DNA of 64,000 nt from Hippopus hippopus (Eukaryota; Mollusca; Bivalvia; Cardiida; Cardiidae): NCBI GenBank assembly GCA_946811185.2, contig OX328096.1, positions 49,614,252-49,678,251 of the forward strand. The letters are read 5' to 3'. A model generated the notes under the pieces. It was not told the origin of the DNA. It saw only the letters and a program-made list of their open reading frames with translations, and ran no database searches. The stretch's first letter is position 1. Each line of letters begins with the position of its first letter. Of this stretch, positions 34,654 to 45,874 are shown piece by piece. The position numbers were made by a program, and so were the translations under genes.

Positions 34654-35678
34654 ATACAGAATGGAGATAATTCAACAGGAACGAAAAATGTGCAAACAGT
34701 ATAGAAAATACTGTAGGAGAAGCATTATGATTGTACAAAAAAAAAAAACCTCTGGGAAAAGGGCAAGTTGCTAGAATTATGAAAGTACTCCTTTTCCCAT
34801 CATGTTTCTAAACCATACACACTGCAGGGAAATTAAAGACAACTGTTGCATTGATAATGCTAACAGATCATCATAACCTAAAGGATAACAGTATTTTCAA
34901 TGGAGCAGCAAGCAGCTTTTTCAAAAATAATTTCGCTATAAACAGTTCTAAACCTTTGTCATAGTGTAACGAGTTACACAAAAAGAGAAAATGCTTGCAG
35001 TGGAGCAAATTCTCCTAATTTCATATGGTTTCGCATGTGTCCTTGTGTTAAGATTTGATACAAGTTCATGATCTGTATTGCACAATGATGTTTTCAAAGT
35101 AAAATCTTCTGCAGTAAGCTATTTTCCAAGAGGTGATGAGTTATGCAGTTAAATGTAAGAGTGGTAGACATTTTTCAGTCTGCAGGAAAACATCTAATTA
35201 TTTAAATTTCAATGCCAATGATGCACTAATAATTATCTTTCAGATTAAGAGCAGTCTAATACTGACAATGTTGGCAAAACAACTAAATGTGATGCTTTGT
35301 GTCTTCTGGTTCAGAGTGATAAATACTGTACCTCAAATTTGAGTCAAATGTTTGAATATCCAGACAAAAGACAAATCATTTTGCTTTTCAAGAAATAATG
35401 TTGTAAACCCCTAGACTGCCAAATAAACCCATCAGATGTATTTAATACAGGAATAGGGTAGAAATACATACATTACATTGTAAACTCTTAGTTGCTCTAT
35501 GGTGTTTTAGCAAAGCAGACAGGGTAGATCAAATGATAAGACTGCATGTTTTGTGCAGTATGATCTTGACCTAAACAAGTCTGAATGAAAAAGTTCTATC
35601 ATAGGGAAAGGTGCTTCAAGGGTCCAGGATAACTAGCAAGCTGTTACTAAAAGTGCATCTATAAACATCGCTTGTTGT
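34654..35678. other. TCF intron, no gene recognised
   Basis: Possible very old TTAA-MITE core near 34740-34810; otherwise featureless. Confidence 0.45.
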
Positions 35679-35907
35679 TTAAGTGTTTACCACACAATCC
35701 CAAGTTTTAATGACCCTGAGGAAGAAAGATTTGGAAAATACAGTAGGAAAACGAGTAAATGCTGGTAATCACCATTTCCTCCTTTTCGCACAATGTTTAA
35801 CTTTCTTTGAAAGACACATTTTAATACTGTATTCACATCTAATTTATAATCTGCATATGCTTTTGATTTGGACCAGTCTAAAATTTTGTTGTTTGGGAAG
35901 GGGTTAA
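35679..35907 (-). mobile_element. TTAA-MITE, 229 bp
   Basis: TTAAGTGTTTACCACACAATC to GTTTGGGAAGGGGTTAA. Confidence 0.87.
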
Positions 35908-35929
35908 TATTTCAACCCTTAGCGCATAG

Positions 35930-36000
35930 CACTGAACGCAGATCTAAATGCTACTGTAGACATTCTAGATCAAGATCAGACTGCACAGAATGCTTTCAGA
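35930..36000. repeat. fragment of dispersed family V
   Basis: Contains TCTAGATCAAGATCAGACTGCA, the inverted form of the GCAGTCTGATCTTGATCTA motif seen near 16900, 20810, 40640, 50337 and 58050. Confidence 0.3.
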
Positions 36001-36737
36001 TTCACACCGTTCCCGTCTTTGCCAGATATTATGACAAAAACAGTCATAAAATTGCATTATTTGCATCTAAACAGTACCAACAGAGAAGAATGTCTGTATC
36101 AATAGCACTGCAAAACAAGCCTATCGAGACGACATGGAAGTGTACATGCCCAGCATTTATCATCATTCAAATGTTTTACGGTTTAATTTAATGTAATTAT
36201 TAAGACAAACTTGTAAATTATGATATATCAGTTTTTGGGTAAGGCGTCTACGAAAAAAAACCCAACATATTATTATGTAAATGATTTCGTAACTGATTGA
36301 ATGAGTATACAGCAACCCCCCCCCCTCCGTTTTTTTATGAGATTGGTTTTTATAATGCATGCCTGCCTGCCAATGTTGACACTTTTATGACTTTGCCAGA
36401 AACCGGAATAAACCCTGATGATGGTATCAAGTTTACACTTTTTTTCTCGTCTAGCATAAACAGTTTTGTATGTCCAAAATTAAATGTAATGTCAATTAAC
36501 TATTTTGGATGCCTATCACATTTTTAGTTGCTACTGCAGTCAGAGTGGATTAAAATTAGACTGCAATTAACCTGATGTTCAATCTTGGAGCCTCACTTTC
36601 TTCTACAACATGAGAAATTTCAAAAACAACCTTGAAAAGGCATCATAATTATGGTTGACTGAATTGTGTTTTATGCTGCTTTCAAGATTATTTTAGTTAT
36701 AACATTACTACAACTCACATATTCATGTTTGTCACAG

Positions 36738-36880
36738 GTTTCACCAGTGCTAGGCTGGGGCCTTGCCCAAAGACACTCCCAGAAAAAACCAAGTGCTTCA
36801 AAGAAGGCTTGAACCCTGAGCCTACAAGCGACATATCCTACATTTTACTAGTAAGCCACACAGCATCATATGGGTCTAAC
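36738..36880 (-). repeat. tRNA-related SINE-like element, family S-B
   Basis: On the minus strand, box-A-like TGGCTTACTAGT and box-B-like GGGTTCAAGCC precede a body with GTGTCTTTGGGCAAGGCCCC, shared with 51771-51944 (opposite strand). Confidence 0.6.
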
Positions 36881-37049
36881 TGTACACACAACAAAACTTC
36901 AGTTCAAAGGTCATAAGGCCTTTGGACCAGGAAAAGAATTAACAAATTACCCCTGAACAGTTCTCATAATTTTAAAAGTTCAGGGAGTGTGCATACAAAA
37001 ATACTAATTGTTATAATAATAGAAAACTCAAGACATCAAAACACAGTGA

Positions 37050-38332
37050 ACAAGAGGGCCATGATGGCCCTGTATCGCTCCACTGGCTAATACGTAAAAT
37101 CACTACATGCCAAACATTACAATACTTGGCCAATTGGTTTTGAACATAAGACCCCTGAAACAGGACTAAAATTGGTAGCCCTAGTTCATATGGTTAGTAA
37201 CAAGAAGATTTCTAAAGATTTCACTATATAAGCCCATGTAAAACTTCTGACCCCTCGGGGTGAATCAAATTCCCCCCTAGGGCTATAATTTACGCACTCT
37301 TGGTGAAGGGCCTTTAGATATAGCTACATGCGAAATTTGGTAGCCCTACGCTTTATGAATAAGTACAGGGAGATTTCTTAAGTTTTCTCTACATAAGCCC
37401 ATGTAAAACTTGTGACCCCCGGGGCAGGGCCAATTTTGACCCCAGGGCTATAATTTAAGCACTCTTGGTAGAGACCCACTAGATAAAGCCACATGCAAAA
37501 TTTGGTAGCCCTAGGCCTTACGGCTAGGTACAGGGAGATTTCTAAAGTTTTCCCTAAATAAGCCCATGTAAAACTTGTGACCCCCGGGGTGGGGTCAAAT
37601 TTGACCCAAGGGCTATAATTTGGGCACTCTTGGTAGAGGCCCACTAGATAAAGCCACATGCAAAATTTGGTAGCCCTAGGCCCAATGGCTAGGTCAAAGA
37701 AGAATTTTAAAGTTCTCCCTATATAAGCCCATGTAAAACTTGTTATATAAGCCCATGTAAAACTTGTTACCCCCGGGCAGGGCCTAATTTGACCCAAGGG
37801 CTATAATTTGAACAATCTTGGCAGAGGTCCACTAGATAAAGCTACATGCCAAATTTGGTAGCTCTAGGCCCTATGGCTAGGTAGAAGAGGAATTTTAAAG
37901 TTCTCCCTAAATAAGCCCATGTAAAACTTGTGACCCCCGGGGCGGGGCCAATTTTGACCCCAGGGCTATAAATTGAAGAAACTTGGTAGAGGTCCACTAG
38001 ATAAAGCTACATGCCAAATTTGGTAGCCCTTGGCCTTACGGTTTCAGACAAGAAGATTTTCAAAGATTTTCAAAATTTTTCAGTTTTGTTGCCATGGTAA
38101 CCAGAGTTTTTGAAGGAATTAAATTCTTTCAAGAAATTCTGAAGAGGACCATGGCAGGATCATTTCTGTGAAGTTTCATCAAAATTGGATGGGTAGTTTC
38201 AGAGAAGAAGACGTTTTAAAAAAAAGTTAACGCACGGACGGACGGACGGACGGACGGACGGACGGACGGACGGACGCACGACGGACAACAGGCCATGACA
38301 TAAGCCCGCTGGCCTTCGGCCAGTGGAGCTAA
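37050..38332 (+). mobile_element. pearl/Helitron-like element, complete copy B
   Basis: Nearly identical to copy A at 31844-33126: a handful of substitutions by eye plus a different ACGG repeat length (38235-38278). Both carry the same extra duplication of TATATAAGCCCATGTAAAAC. Confidence 0.87.
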
Positions 38333-38703
38333 AAATGGAGAAATTGCCAACAGACTAAATTTCTGCAGTTTAAATCATGTATTCAAAAAATGTAATGTAA
38401 AACAGATGAAACAGACCTGACTCCAAACATGAAGGAAAGGAGCTGCTAAGCCTTTATATCATCCATGATAAGATGATAGTAAAAAGCAGCTTGTTTCATC
38501 TAGTTGATTACTCTGTAAACAAGATATAAAATCTGGACCCTGTCACACAAGTTTTTTTGAAATAAATAAATTTCCTCTTTCATATTTTATTATGCAAATA
38601 CCACTTTTTTAGGCCACAGTCGTTGACACTGCTTTTTTTCAAAACCCGATGGGCCACAAGCATTTGCTTCCTCTTTCCTTTTCCTTTTTTCTTGATATTT
38701 CAT

Positions 38704-38932
38704 TTAACTCTTTACCAGACAACAAAATTCTTGACTGGTCCCAAATGAAAGCATTTGCAGAAGACAAATTAAATATAGCTCAAATAATGATTTCTGTCTA
38801 TGATAGGCTGGAAAATAACGTAGTAACAGAAGAAAATGCCGGTTACCATCGTTTTCTCCTTTTCCCACAATATTTTCAAAAGACCTCTTCCATAGCGTCA
38901 TCAGAAGTCATGACTGTGTGGTAAAGCATTAA
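38704..38932 (+). mobile_element. TTAA-MITE, 229 bp
   Basis: TTAACTCTTTACCAGACAAC to GTGTGGTAAAGCATTAA; core centre altered (GCCGGTTACCATCG). Confidence 0.9.
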
Positions 38933-39071
38933 GAAAAAATGGCACATTACCTTTTCTTAAAATTTCCATTCTTTGGATCACTTGTACTAGTTTTTGGTAT
39001 GTATGAAATATCCTTTATACTGATGTGTTAAACCCCAGAAACTCACTCCAAGAATAAAAATATCTATGCAT

Positions 39072-39269
39072 ATCGCTCTTTACCAGAATTTTAGACTTGT
39101 TCCATACTCACAGCGTTTGCAAACAATAATCTTATATGGCAGAAATAATTGATTTTGTCTTTGAAAATGATTGAAAGCATTTCTTGGAAAAGGATAAAAT
39201 GCAATCTGTCATATGCAAATGCTTTCAATTTGGACCACTCTAAATTGTTGTTGTTTAGTCAAGAGTTAA
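39072..39269. mobile_element. TTAA-MITE hybrid with two long arms
   Basis: CTCTTTACCAGAATTTTAGAC on the left and, inverted, GCAAATGCTTTCAATTTGG with CTAAATTGTTGTTGTTTAG on the right; no short arm. Confidence 0.65.
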
Positions 39270-39496
39270 AGCAAACTCATTTGTTACTTTTGTGGACAAT
39301 AAACATCAAAATGGAACTCCACAAAGGTGCATGCTGGAATATTCTAGCCTTGAGAGCAATACTGAAATTGCACTATTCAAGTCCTTTTCCCTGACAATAA
39401 ATGTCAGTGTTCTTTTTTGATAATACAAGGATTAAAAAGATGAATCCTTTGCAGTCTATCTATACAGTGCTTCATGCTGAGTTTTGTCTGTTTTTT

Positions 39497-39721
39497 TTTC
39501 CTTACCACAAAATCTGAAGTTTTAATGACCCTGAGGTTGAAGGCTTTTGAAAACATTGTGGGAAAAGCAGAAAATGCTGGTTACCACCATTTTCTCCATT
39601 TCCCACGATCTTTTCTATCCTTTAAAAGACATATTTCATAAAAGAGCCACATTTTGTCACCTACAAAATTAAATGCTCTCAGACAGGACAAATTTGAATG
39701 TTCTCATATGGTAATTATTAA
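39497..39721 (-). mobile_element. TTAA-MITE, worn, joined to next
   Basis: CTTACCACAAAATCTGAAG; core CTGGTTACCACC; the right end is scrambled. Confidence 0.6.
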
Positions 39722-39934
39722 CTCTTTTCAATGTGACATTTCAGATTTGTCTATATTGGAGGCTATAGCAGACGACAAATCAACTGTAGCCCAAATCAAG
39801 GAATTTGCCTTTGAAATGATACAAACCATTATGGGAAAAAGAGGTCAACCACATTCTCTCCTTTTCTCATGATGTTTTCAAAATCCTTCTTCCTTCAGGT
39901 TTGAAATCTACAAGAATGTTTTGTGAAGGGTTAA
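39718..39934 (+). mobile_element. TTAA-MITE, shortened core
   Basis: TTAACTCTTTTCAATGTGAC to TTTTGTGAAGGGTTAA. Confidence 0.7.
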
Positions 39935-40115
39935 AGATTTAGATGAGGTTAAAAATGGAGATTTTCCATGGCCCAAGTGTCCCCATGTTTGATTACCATC
40001 AGAGCCCCTGATGGTAGAAGTGTCTTTGGCTTGTTTTATCTCCATGCCTAGTATTGTTTGATGACCCTAAGGGCCAAGGCATGGTGGGTTAAGTATACCA
40101 TCATCAAGATATGAC

Positions 40116-40344
40116 TTAACCCTTTACCACACGACAAAGTTTTAGACCTGTCCAAATTGATAGCATTTGTAGATGACCCTTTTAATATGGCTCATATGAA
40201 ATGATTTTTCTTTGATAGGGTAGAAAATGTTGTGGGAAAAGGAGAAAATGCTGGTAACCAGCATTTTCTCCTTTTCCCACAATGTTTTCAAAAGCCTTCT
40301 CTTTCAGGGGCGTCAAAAGTCGTCATTGTGTGGTAAAGGGTTAA
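40116..40344 (+). mobile_element. TTAA-MITE, intact 229 bp
   Basis: Perfect 13-bp ends CCCTTTACCACAC / GTGTGGTAAAGGG and a perfect core. Confidence 0.95.
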
Positions 40345-40449
40345 ATACTGCTGAAAATGGCATTCATGGATGGATACTATCTTTTCAAATCTTTTCTAAA
40401 TATTGAGCAAAACACCTACATAAAAGTATGCTTCTTCTAAAAGCATATA

Positions 40450-40552
40450 ATCATGTATACATCAGTATTTTCTACATTTCCCACAATGCTTTCAAGCAGA
40501 TCTATTCTTCCTCATGATTGTTCAAATTCAGGATTGTCTGGTAAAAGGTTTA
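40450..40552 (+). mobile_element. TTAA-MITE, right half only
   Basis: CAGTATTTTCTACATTTCCC to TGTCTGGTAAAAGGTTTA. Confidence 0.45.
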
Positions 40553-40680
40553 GTTCTCACAGCCGTAATTTCCCAGAAAAAGTAATAAACTTTCAGCCAA
40601 AAGTGCCAAATATCTGCCCTTCAATTTGCTGTTGAGTCTGATCTCAATCTACATCAAAACAATTCTGCCTGAAGTTGCAG

Positions 40681-40878
40681 TTAACTCTTTACCAAACGAC
40701 AAAATTTTGGACTCTGCATAATGTAGATGACAAATTAAATGCAACTCAAACAATGATTTCTGCTTTTGAGTGCGTAGAAAACATTCTGGGAAAAAAAGGA
40801 GAAAATTCTACTTTTCTCACAATGTTTTCAAAAGCCCTATTCTCATTAAAACTCATGTGTTGTGTGGTAAAGAATTAC
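40681..40878 (+). mobile_element. TTAA-MITE, partly deleted, beside a splice donor
   Basis: TTAACTCTTTACCAAACGAC to GTGTGGTAAAGAATTAC; ends 20 nt past the donor of TCF exon 40899-40968. Confidence 0.82.
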
Positions 40879-40898
40879 CGGTCAAAACAGTGACTTAC

Positions 40899-40968
40899 CA
40901 TTGATCTGAATATAATGGAGGGAACTGACCAGGTGCTGTGGAATATGGGTATACATGACGGGGTAAAC
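40899..40968 (-). CDS. TCF: TCF/LEF exon: DPKTG-LPR linker
   Basis: A 70-nt exon with acceptor TTGTATTTCAG| and donor ATG|GTAAGTCAC. It reads LPRHVYPYSTAPGQFPPLYS and then DQ, finishing in a split Trp. Joined to the previous exon it gives VTIDPKTGLPRHVYPY, equivalent to the conserved VDPKTGIPRPP segment of TCF proteins. Two bases complete the incoming Gly and two start the outgoing Trp, and both junctions are in frame. A TTAA-MITE (40681-40878) ends only 20 nt downstream of the donor. Confidence 0.9.
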
Positions 40969-41047
40969 CTGAAATACAAGCAAACACTTCTGTCAAAAAC
41001 CCAATTTCTCTTTACATTTTACCAAACTACAAATTCAATGTGAAATG

Positions 41048-41202
41048 TGATTACTCTTTACCAATCAACAAAATTCTACACTTGTCCAAACTGAAAGCAT
41101 CTGCAGATCAGCATTACCAGCATTTTCTGCTTTTCCCACAAGGTTTCCAAAGGTTTCTTCCTAAGGGTCGTTAAAAATTGAGATCGCCTGGAAGGGGTAA
41201 AT
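41048..41202 (+). mobile_element. TTAA-MITE, internal deletion
   Basis: CTCTTTACCAATCAACAAAAT; the long arm jumps directly to GCATTACCAGCATTTTCTGC. Confidence 0.66.
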
Positions 41203-41219
41203 GTAATTATTTTGTCTTT

Positions 41220-41405
41220 ATTCCTTTAACAAACTACAAAATTTTAGACCGGTCCACAGTCAAAGGATTTGCAGATGACAAATTAATTCTGGCCCAAATA
41301 ATGAAATTTTTCGTTGAGAGGATAGAAAACATTGTGGGAAAAGGAGAAAATGACAATTTTTTTCGAAATTCTTCATCCTCAGCATTGTTAAAAATAAAGG
41401 TTAAA
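41220..41405 (+). mobile_element. TTAA-MITE, right end lost
   Basis: CCTTTAACAAACTACAAAAT through a good long arm; core cut after GAGAAAATGACAA. Confidence 0.58.
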
Positions 41406-41451
41406 ATCATAATGATACAACATGCCTATAAAATATGGATCATCAGTATGA

Positions 41452-41521
41452 AGTAACTCTTTACCAGACGACAACATTTTGGACTTGTCCAAACTGAAAG
41501 CATTTGCAGATGACAAATGCT
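41452..41521 (+). mobile_element. TTAA-MITE, left 70 bp only
   Basis: Stops where the next copy begins; the remainder is not found beyond that copy. Confidence 0.55.
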
Positions 41522-41751
41522 TTAACTCTTTTACCACACAACAAAATTTTGGACTCCACCAAATTAAAAGCATTTGCAGATAACAAATTAAATATAGATC
41601 AAATTATAATTTATGTTTTTGATAGGGTAGAAAACACTGCGGGAAAAGGAGAAAATGCTGGTTACCAGCATTTTCTCCTTTTCCCACAATGTTTTCAAAA
41701 GCCCTCTTCCTTAGGGTCATTAAAAGTCGGGATTGTGTGGTAAAGGGTTAA
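41522..41751 (+). mobile_element. TTAA-MITE, intact
   Basis: TTAACTCTTTTACCACACAAC to TGTGTGGTAAAGGGTTAA; perfect core. Confidence 0.95.
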
Positions 41752-41784
41752 ATCCTATCTTACACTAAGGTTTTTGGTAGCAAG

Positions 41785-42014
41785 TTAACCATTTACCAGA
41801 CAATCCCGAGTTTCAACCACCTTAAAGAAGAAGGCTTTTGAAAACATTGTGGGAAAAGGAGAAAATACTGGTATCCATCATTTCTCCTTTTCTCACATTT
41901 TTTTTCTTTCCTATCAAGGACAAACGTCATCTTTTGAGCTACATTTATTTTGTCATCTACAAATACTTGCAATTTGATTGAGTCCAAGTTTTTTGCCGTT
42001 TGGTAAAGAGTTAA
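41785..42014 (-). mobile_element. TTAA-MITE, full length
   Basis: TTAACCATTTACCAGACAATC to GTTTGGTAAAGAGTTAA; core centre lost one side. Confidence 0.86.
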
Positions 42015-42942
42015 GGCACATTAAATTTGTCATCTGCAAATGATACACATATGGACAAGTCCAGTGTTTCTCCCAGAGCGCATTTCTTGGGTTTTTGACA
42101 CAATCATTTCTTAGCTGATGCACCAAAATTCGTCATGTGCGTCTTTTCTGACACAAAAAAATATCCGTTCAATCAAAACAATAGTTTATAATGCACACCA
42201 TGACTTCGAGCCAAAATACGGTTCGTATGCAGAGAAAGATTTCGTACGCCATGATTATTTTATACTGAGAGTTTATGATACGGCGCCCAGTGTCTTAAAT
42301 CGATTTTATTGAAAATTTTTTATAAATATCTGCCAGTACTGCACAATAAAGAATTAAAGAACATGAATTGCTATCAACTGGCTTCTCTCTGACTAGTGGT
42401 GGGCTGATGATCGACTATAGTCGAAAGTCAGTTGGCTTTGGCTTCCGATTCCGATGATCGATTGAGAAATCCCGGAATCGATTGTAGTCGGTTCCTGAAC
42501 TCGCTCGGTCCCGAAACTTAAATACTGGTTTTTTGCGCTTGGTTTCGTGACTAATATTAATCACACTCTTAGATTCAACATAGTGAATAACAAAACGAAA
42601 ATTGGCCGGAAAAATGAGAAAGAAATTTCTGTCCATGGATGTCTTGACAAAATTTGACAAATCGGCAAACTTCTCATTTGATCCCTGAGCCCGGGTGTTG
42701 ACGCTTGGAAATTTGAATTTTAAACCAATTGCCCAACACTATCTCTTGTTTTGTAATAAATAGCTAGGTACGGAATAACTATAGGAAGGTCAATTTGTCG
42801 TAGCGCTTTAAACGTGTACAGTCTGTGTATTCTAGACGCTTTCCAAAACAGAATAGTAGGTAAACCGAAAAAGAAAAACAGAAAGGACTTGCAGACTGTT
42901 TTATTGTCCCTTCAACAAGTAAACACCTCAAAACGTGAAACT

Positions 42943-43463
42943 ACAGGCGCTTGAGCGCCTGTATCGCTCCACAGGCCTGATATTTCTATAATGGCGAAAG
43001 GAAGTTTTTAACAATTATCATTCAATCCTGCATTTTAGCTCACTGAAGAAACAATTTGGTAGACAACCACCATAGGAACTTACCTGCAAAACAACAATGA
43101 AATCCAATGAATAGTTTTAGAGAAGAAATTTTTCAAAGATTTTACTTTATACCATAAAAGGAAAATGAGTCTCCCATAAAAGCCATGTTTTTTGACAGAT
43201 CTTTTTTTTTTTTTTAAGGAATTCTGTAAACCTGTATCTAAGGAACATTCCTGCAAAATAATAATGCTATCCAAATAGCGGTTTGGGAGGAGAAGATTTT
43301 TAAAGGTTTTTTACTTTGGTTGCCATGGCAACCAGAATTCTTCATGGAACACAATTATTTGAAGGAATTTGAAAGAGGACCACCAAAGGAACATTCCTGT
43401 GAAATTTGGTAAAAATCCAGTCAATAGTTTCTGAGGAGAAGTTTTTTAAAGAAAAAGTTTACG

Positions 43464-43495
<32 letters not shown>

Positions 43496-43571
43496 GACGG
43501 ACGGACGAACGGACGCACGACGGACACAACGCTATGACAATAGCTCTCTGGCCTTCGGCCAGTGGAGCTAA
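42943..43571 (+). mobile_element. pearl/Helitron-like element, divergent short copy
   Basis: Head hairpin CAGGCGCTTGAGCGCCTG (different sequence, same fold), TATCGCTCCACAGGCC, no tandem core, CACG/ACGG microsatellite 43466-43517, tail hairpin CTGGCCTTCGGCCAG and TGGAGCTAA. Confidence 0.8.
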
Positions 43572-43577
43572 AAAATG

Positions 43578-43618
43578 AACAAGAGGGCCATGATGGCCCT
43601 GTATCACTCCACTGGCTT
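43578..43618 (+). mobile_element. pearl-like head fragment, cut by a TTAA-MITE
   Basis: GAGGGCCATGATGGCCCTG and CACTCCACTGGC, then TTAA of the MITE. Sequence beyond the MITE (AACCTCCCCCCCTGCCC near 43933) resembles that after the head at 60030, so the two may be one variant. Confidence 0.65.
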
Positions 43619-43849
43619 TTTAACCCTTTACCACACAAATCAAAATGTTAATGACCTTTAAAGAGAAAGCTTTTGAAAACATTTTGGGAAAAGGACAACA
43701 TGTTGTCAGCCAGTATTTTCTCCTTTTCCAACAATGTTTCCAACCCTATCAACGACAGAAATAATCATTTAAGCTACATTCAATTTGTCTTTTGCAATGG
43801 CTTTAAACTTGGTCCAGTCAAAAAAAATGTCCTTTCTTATAGAGTAAAA
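43619..43849 (-). mobile_element. TTAA-MITE inside a pearl-like fragment
   Basis: TTAACCCTTTACCACACAAATC; core degraded; right end CTTATAGAGTAAAA. Confidence 0.76.
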
Positions 43850-44275
43850 TTAAGGTATCATGCACTTAAATGGCATTGCAGAGACATACAGCATAAAGAG
43901 TCTGCATGGTAGTAAACTTACGTGGAAAACATAACCTCCCCCCCCTGCCCAACAAAAAAAAGTCATATCTTTCAAAGTGCAAAGATTATGTCAGTGAATA
44001 CAAGCAGGTTTACTTACTGGCATAAAAGGTAACATTCTGGAAAGAAAACTGAATGACAAAAACCTTACTTTAAGTTTAATATTCCACTGATGTGGGCATA
44101 ACTACTAGCATCAAAATAAATCACTCTCCCTGACAACAGAACATGTCCTATCCAAAAAACTTGATTTTCAACATCAATCATGTATCATTGCAGTTTGATA
44201 ATCAAGGGAGGTAAATAGTAACAAACTTTATCTTATAACAGGAGTTATTTCCCTTGATTATTATTTAAAATTAAA

Positions 44276-44673
44276 GTAACTATATATAAGTCCATGCTAA
44301 ACTTGTGATCCCTGGCACAGGGCCAATTTTGACCCCAGGGCTATAATATGAAGAAACTTCTTAGAGGTCCATTAGATAAAGCTACATGCCAAATTTGGTA
44401 GCCCTGGGCCTTATGGTTTCAGACAAGAAGATTTTCAATATTTTTCGCTTTTGTTGCCATGGCAACCAGAGTTTTTGAAGGAATCAAATTCCCTACAAAA
44501 ATTCTGAAGAGGACCATGGCAGGATCATTTCTGTGAAGTTTCATCAAATTTGGATGTTTAGTTTCAGAGAAGAAGATGTTTGAAATAAAAGTTAACGCAC
44601 GCACGCATGGACGCACGCACGACGGACACCAGGCCATGACATAAGCCCGCTGGCCTTTGGCCAGTGGAGCTAA
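44276..44673 (+). mobile_element. pearl/Helitron-like element, 5' truncated
   Basis: Last tandem unit, conserved block, ACGC microsatellite 44597-44622 and tail hairpin CTGGCCTTTGGCCAG with TGGAGCTAA. Confidence 0.82.
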
Positions 44674-44956
44674 AAATCAACAAATGCAACAAATATCCGG
44701 GTAATGTTAGACTAAGAAAAAAAGTTTCAGTTCCGAGTTGGCGGAGTCACAGGGAAAGGTCCCTAAGTAGCTTTAAAAAGGCATTTATAAAGGTGACCCT
44801 CAAGATTTTTGTACGACCCCCAAAATTTGGAAAAGGGGTCACAAATGACCCTCAAAAATTTGAAGCTGGGAGAAACACTGCAAGTCTAAAATTTTGTTGT
44901 CTTATAACATATTAACTCAGACAACAAAACTGCTATGAAAAGTAAGTTGAGACACA

Positions 44957-45185
44957 TCAGCCCTTCACCACACAATCCCATGTTTTAATGACCCTGAGGA
45001 TGAAGCCTTTAGAAAACATTGTGGGAAAAGGAGAAAATGCTAGTAACCAGCATTTTCTCCTTTTCAAAAAATGTTTTCAACCCAATCAAAGACAAATTCC
45101 ATTTATCAGAGCAATATTTAAATGGTCATCTGCAAAAGCTTTCATTATGGAAATGTGTGAATTTTTTTTGTCTGGGGGAAAAGGG
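44957..45185 (-). mobile_element. TTAA-MITE, ends mutated
   Basis: CCCTTCACCACACAATCCC; perfect inner core; right end GTCTGGGGGAAAAGG. Confidence 0.72.
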
Positions 45186-45580
45186 AAAACAGACATCAAA
45201 AGCTTTTGAATTGGTGATTTTAAAACATAATTCGGTTTTAAACAATTAAATTACAGAGTAACGACAATTAAGTTTAATAATTAATTCTAATCAACAATAA
45301 TGGTAGTTCAAAACAGAATTTGTTTCTACAAAATCAATTTTGCTAAAACCCTTTATCTTAATTTCCTGATCATCTTCAAGTTTTCCTAACTCAGCTGCTT
45401 GACTACAAAAAAATAGTTTCTGAAACAATGTAGCACATGAAATTGTTCATAATATTCACTTCCCTCTGCTCCTATGTTTTCTCTTGCAGTTTCTTGGTTT
45501 ATATAATTTGTTATATTCTAGATAAAAATTCAAGATAATTTCTGGTCATCCTTTCAGACAGATAGTTGAATGCTAAACCT

Positions 45581-45830
45581 TTAACTCTTTGCCACATGAC
45601 AATATTTTTAACTGGTCTGAATTAAAAGCTTTTACAGATGACAAATTAAAAGTGGGTCAAGTGGGCCTTATCATAGCCCATATTCCCCTCGTAAGCTTTT
45701 GTCTTTGCGATAAAGTAGACCAAAACCAGCCTGAACATCTGTGGAGCGTGCTATTAGATAGGATCAGACGGGCACTTTTTGGATTTGTTCCTGACAGAAA
45801 ATGTGGGAAAAGCATAGGTTAACCCATACA
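45581..45830 (+). mobile_element. TTAA-MITE, interrupted or rearranged
   Basis: The long arm to about 45659 is followed by about 125 bp of unrelated sequence (contains CCAGCCTGAACATCTGTGG, a family-V-like motif), then AATGTGGGAAAAGC and GGTTAA. Confidence 0.45.
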
Positions 45831-45874
45831 ATGTGCCAGCTAAACGAAAGCAAAAATTTCATTAAGTTAATTAC

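Larger units (their letters stand above)
42062..44880. mobile_element. 2.8-kb hAT-like element with CAGTG ends, holding younger insertions
   Basis: Left end CAGTGTTTCTCCCAG is the exact complement of the right end CTGGGAGAAACACTG. Both are flanked by CAAGTC (42056-42061 and 44881-44886). Outside these, the sequence rejoins as a shortened TTAA-MITE arm (GCAAATG...TGGACAAGTC | TAAAATTTTGTTGTC...ATTAA, to 44915), showing insertion into that MITE. CAGTG-type ends with a 5-8 bp duplication suggest the hAT superfamily; only 6 bp match here. No transposase frame was seen. Inside lie pearl-like copies at 42943, 43578 and 44276 and a TTAA-MITE at 43619. A GC-richer stretch at 42395-42540 (GTGGTGGGCTGATGATCGAC) may mark another hAT-like end. 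Confidence 0.75.

Noticed and set aside
36300..36530. 76-codon plus-strand frame after a poly-C tract
   Set aside because: No recognisable domain, starts in low-complexity sequence, no splice context.
37378..37797. 139-codon minus-strand frame with repeated FTWAY and MWLYLVGLYQE motifs
   Set aside because: It is the complement of the 165-bp tandem units of a pearl-like element; the same peptide appears in each copy of the repeat.
38951..38986. 36-nt frame-preserving cassette exon (TSDPKNGNFKK) in the TCF intron
   Set aside because: Phase and donor (AAAAG|GTAATG) fit, but the acceptor has no pyrimidine tract, and such short matches are expected by chance in an 11.9-kb intron.
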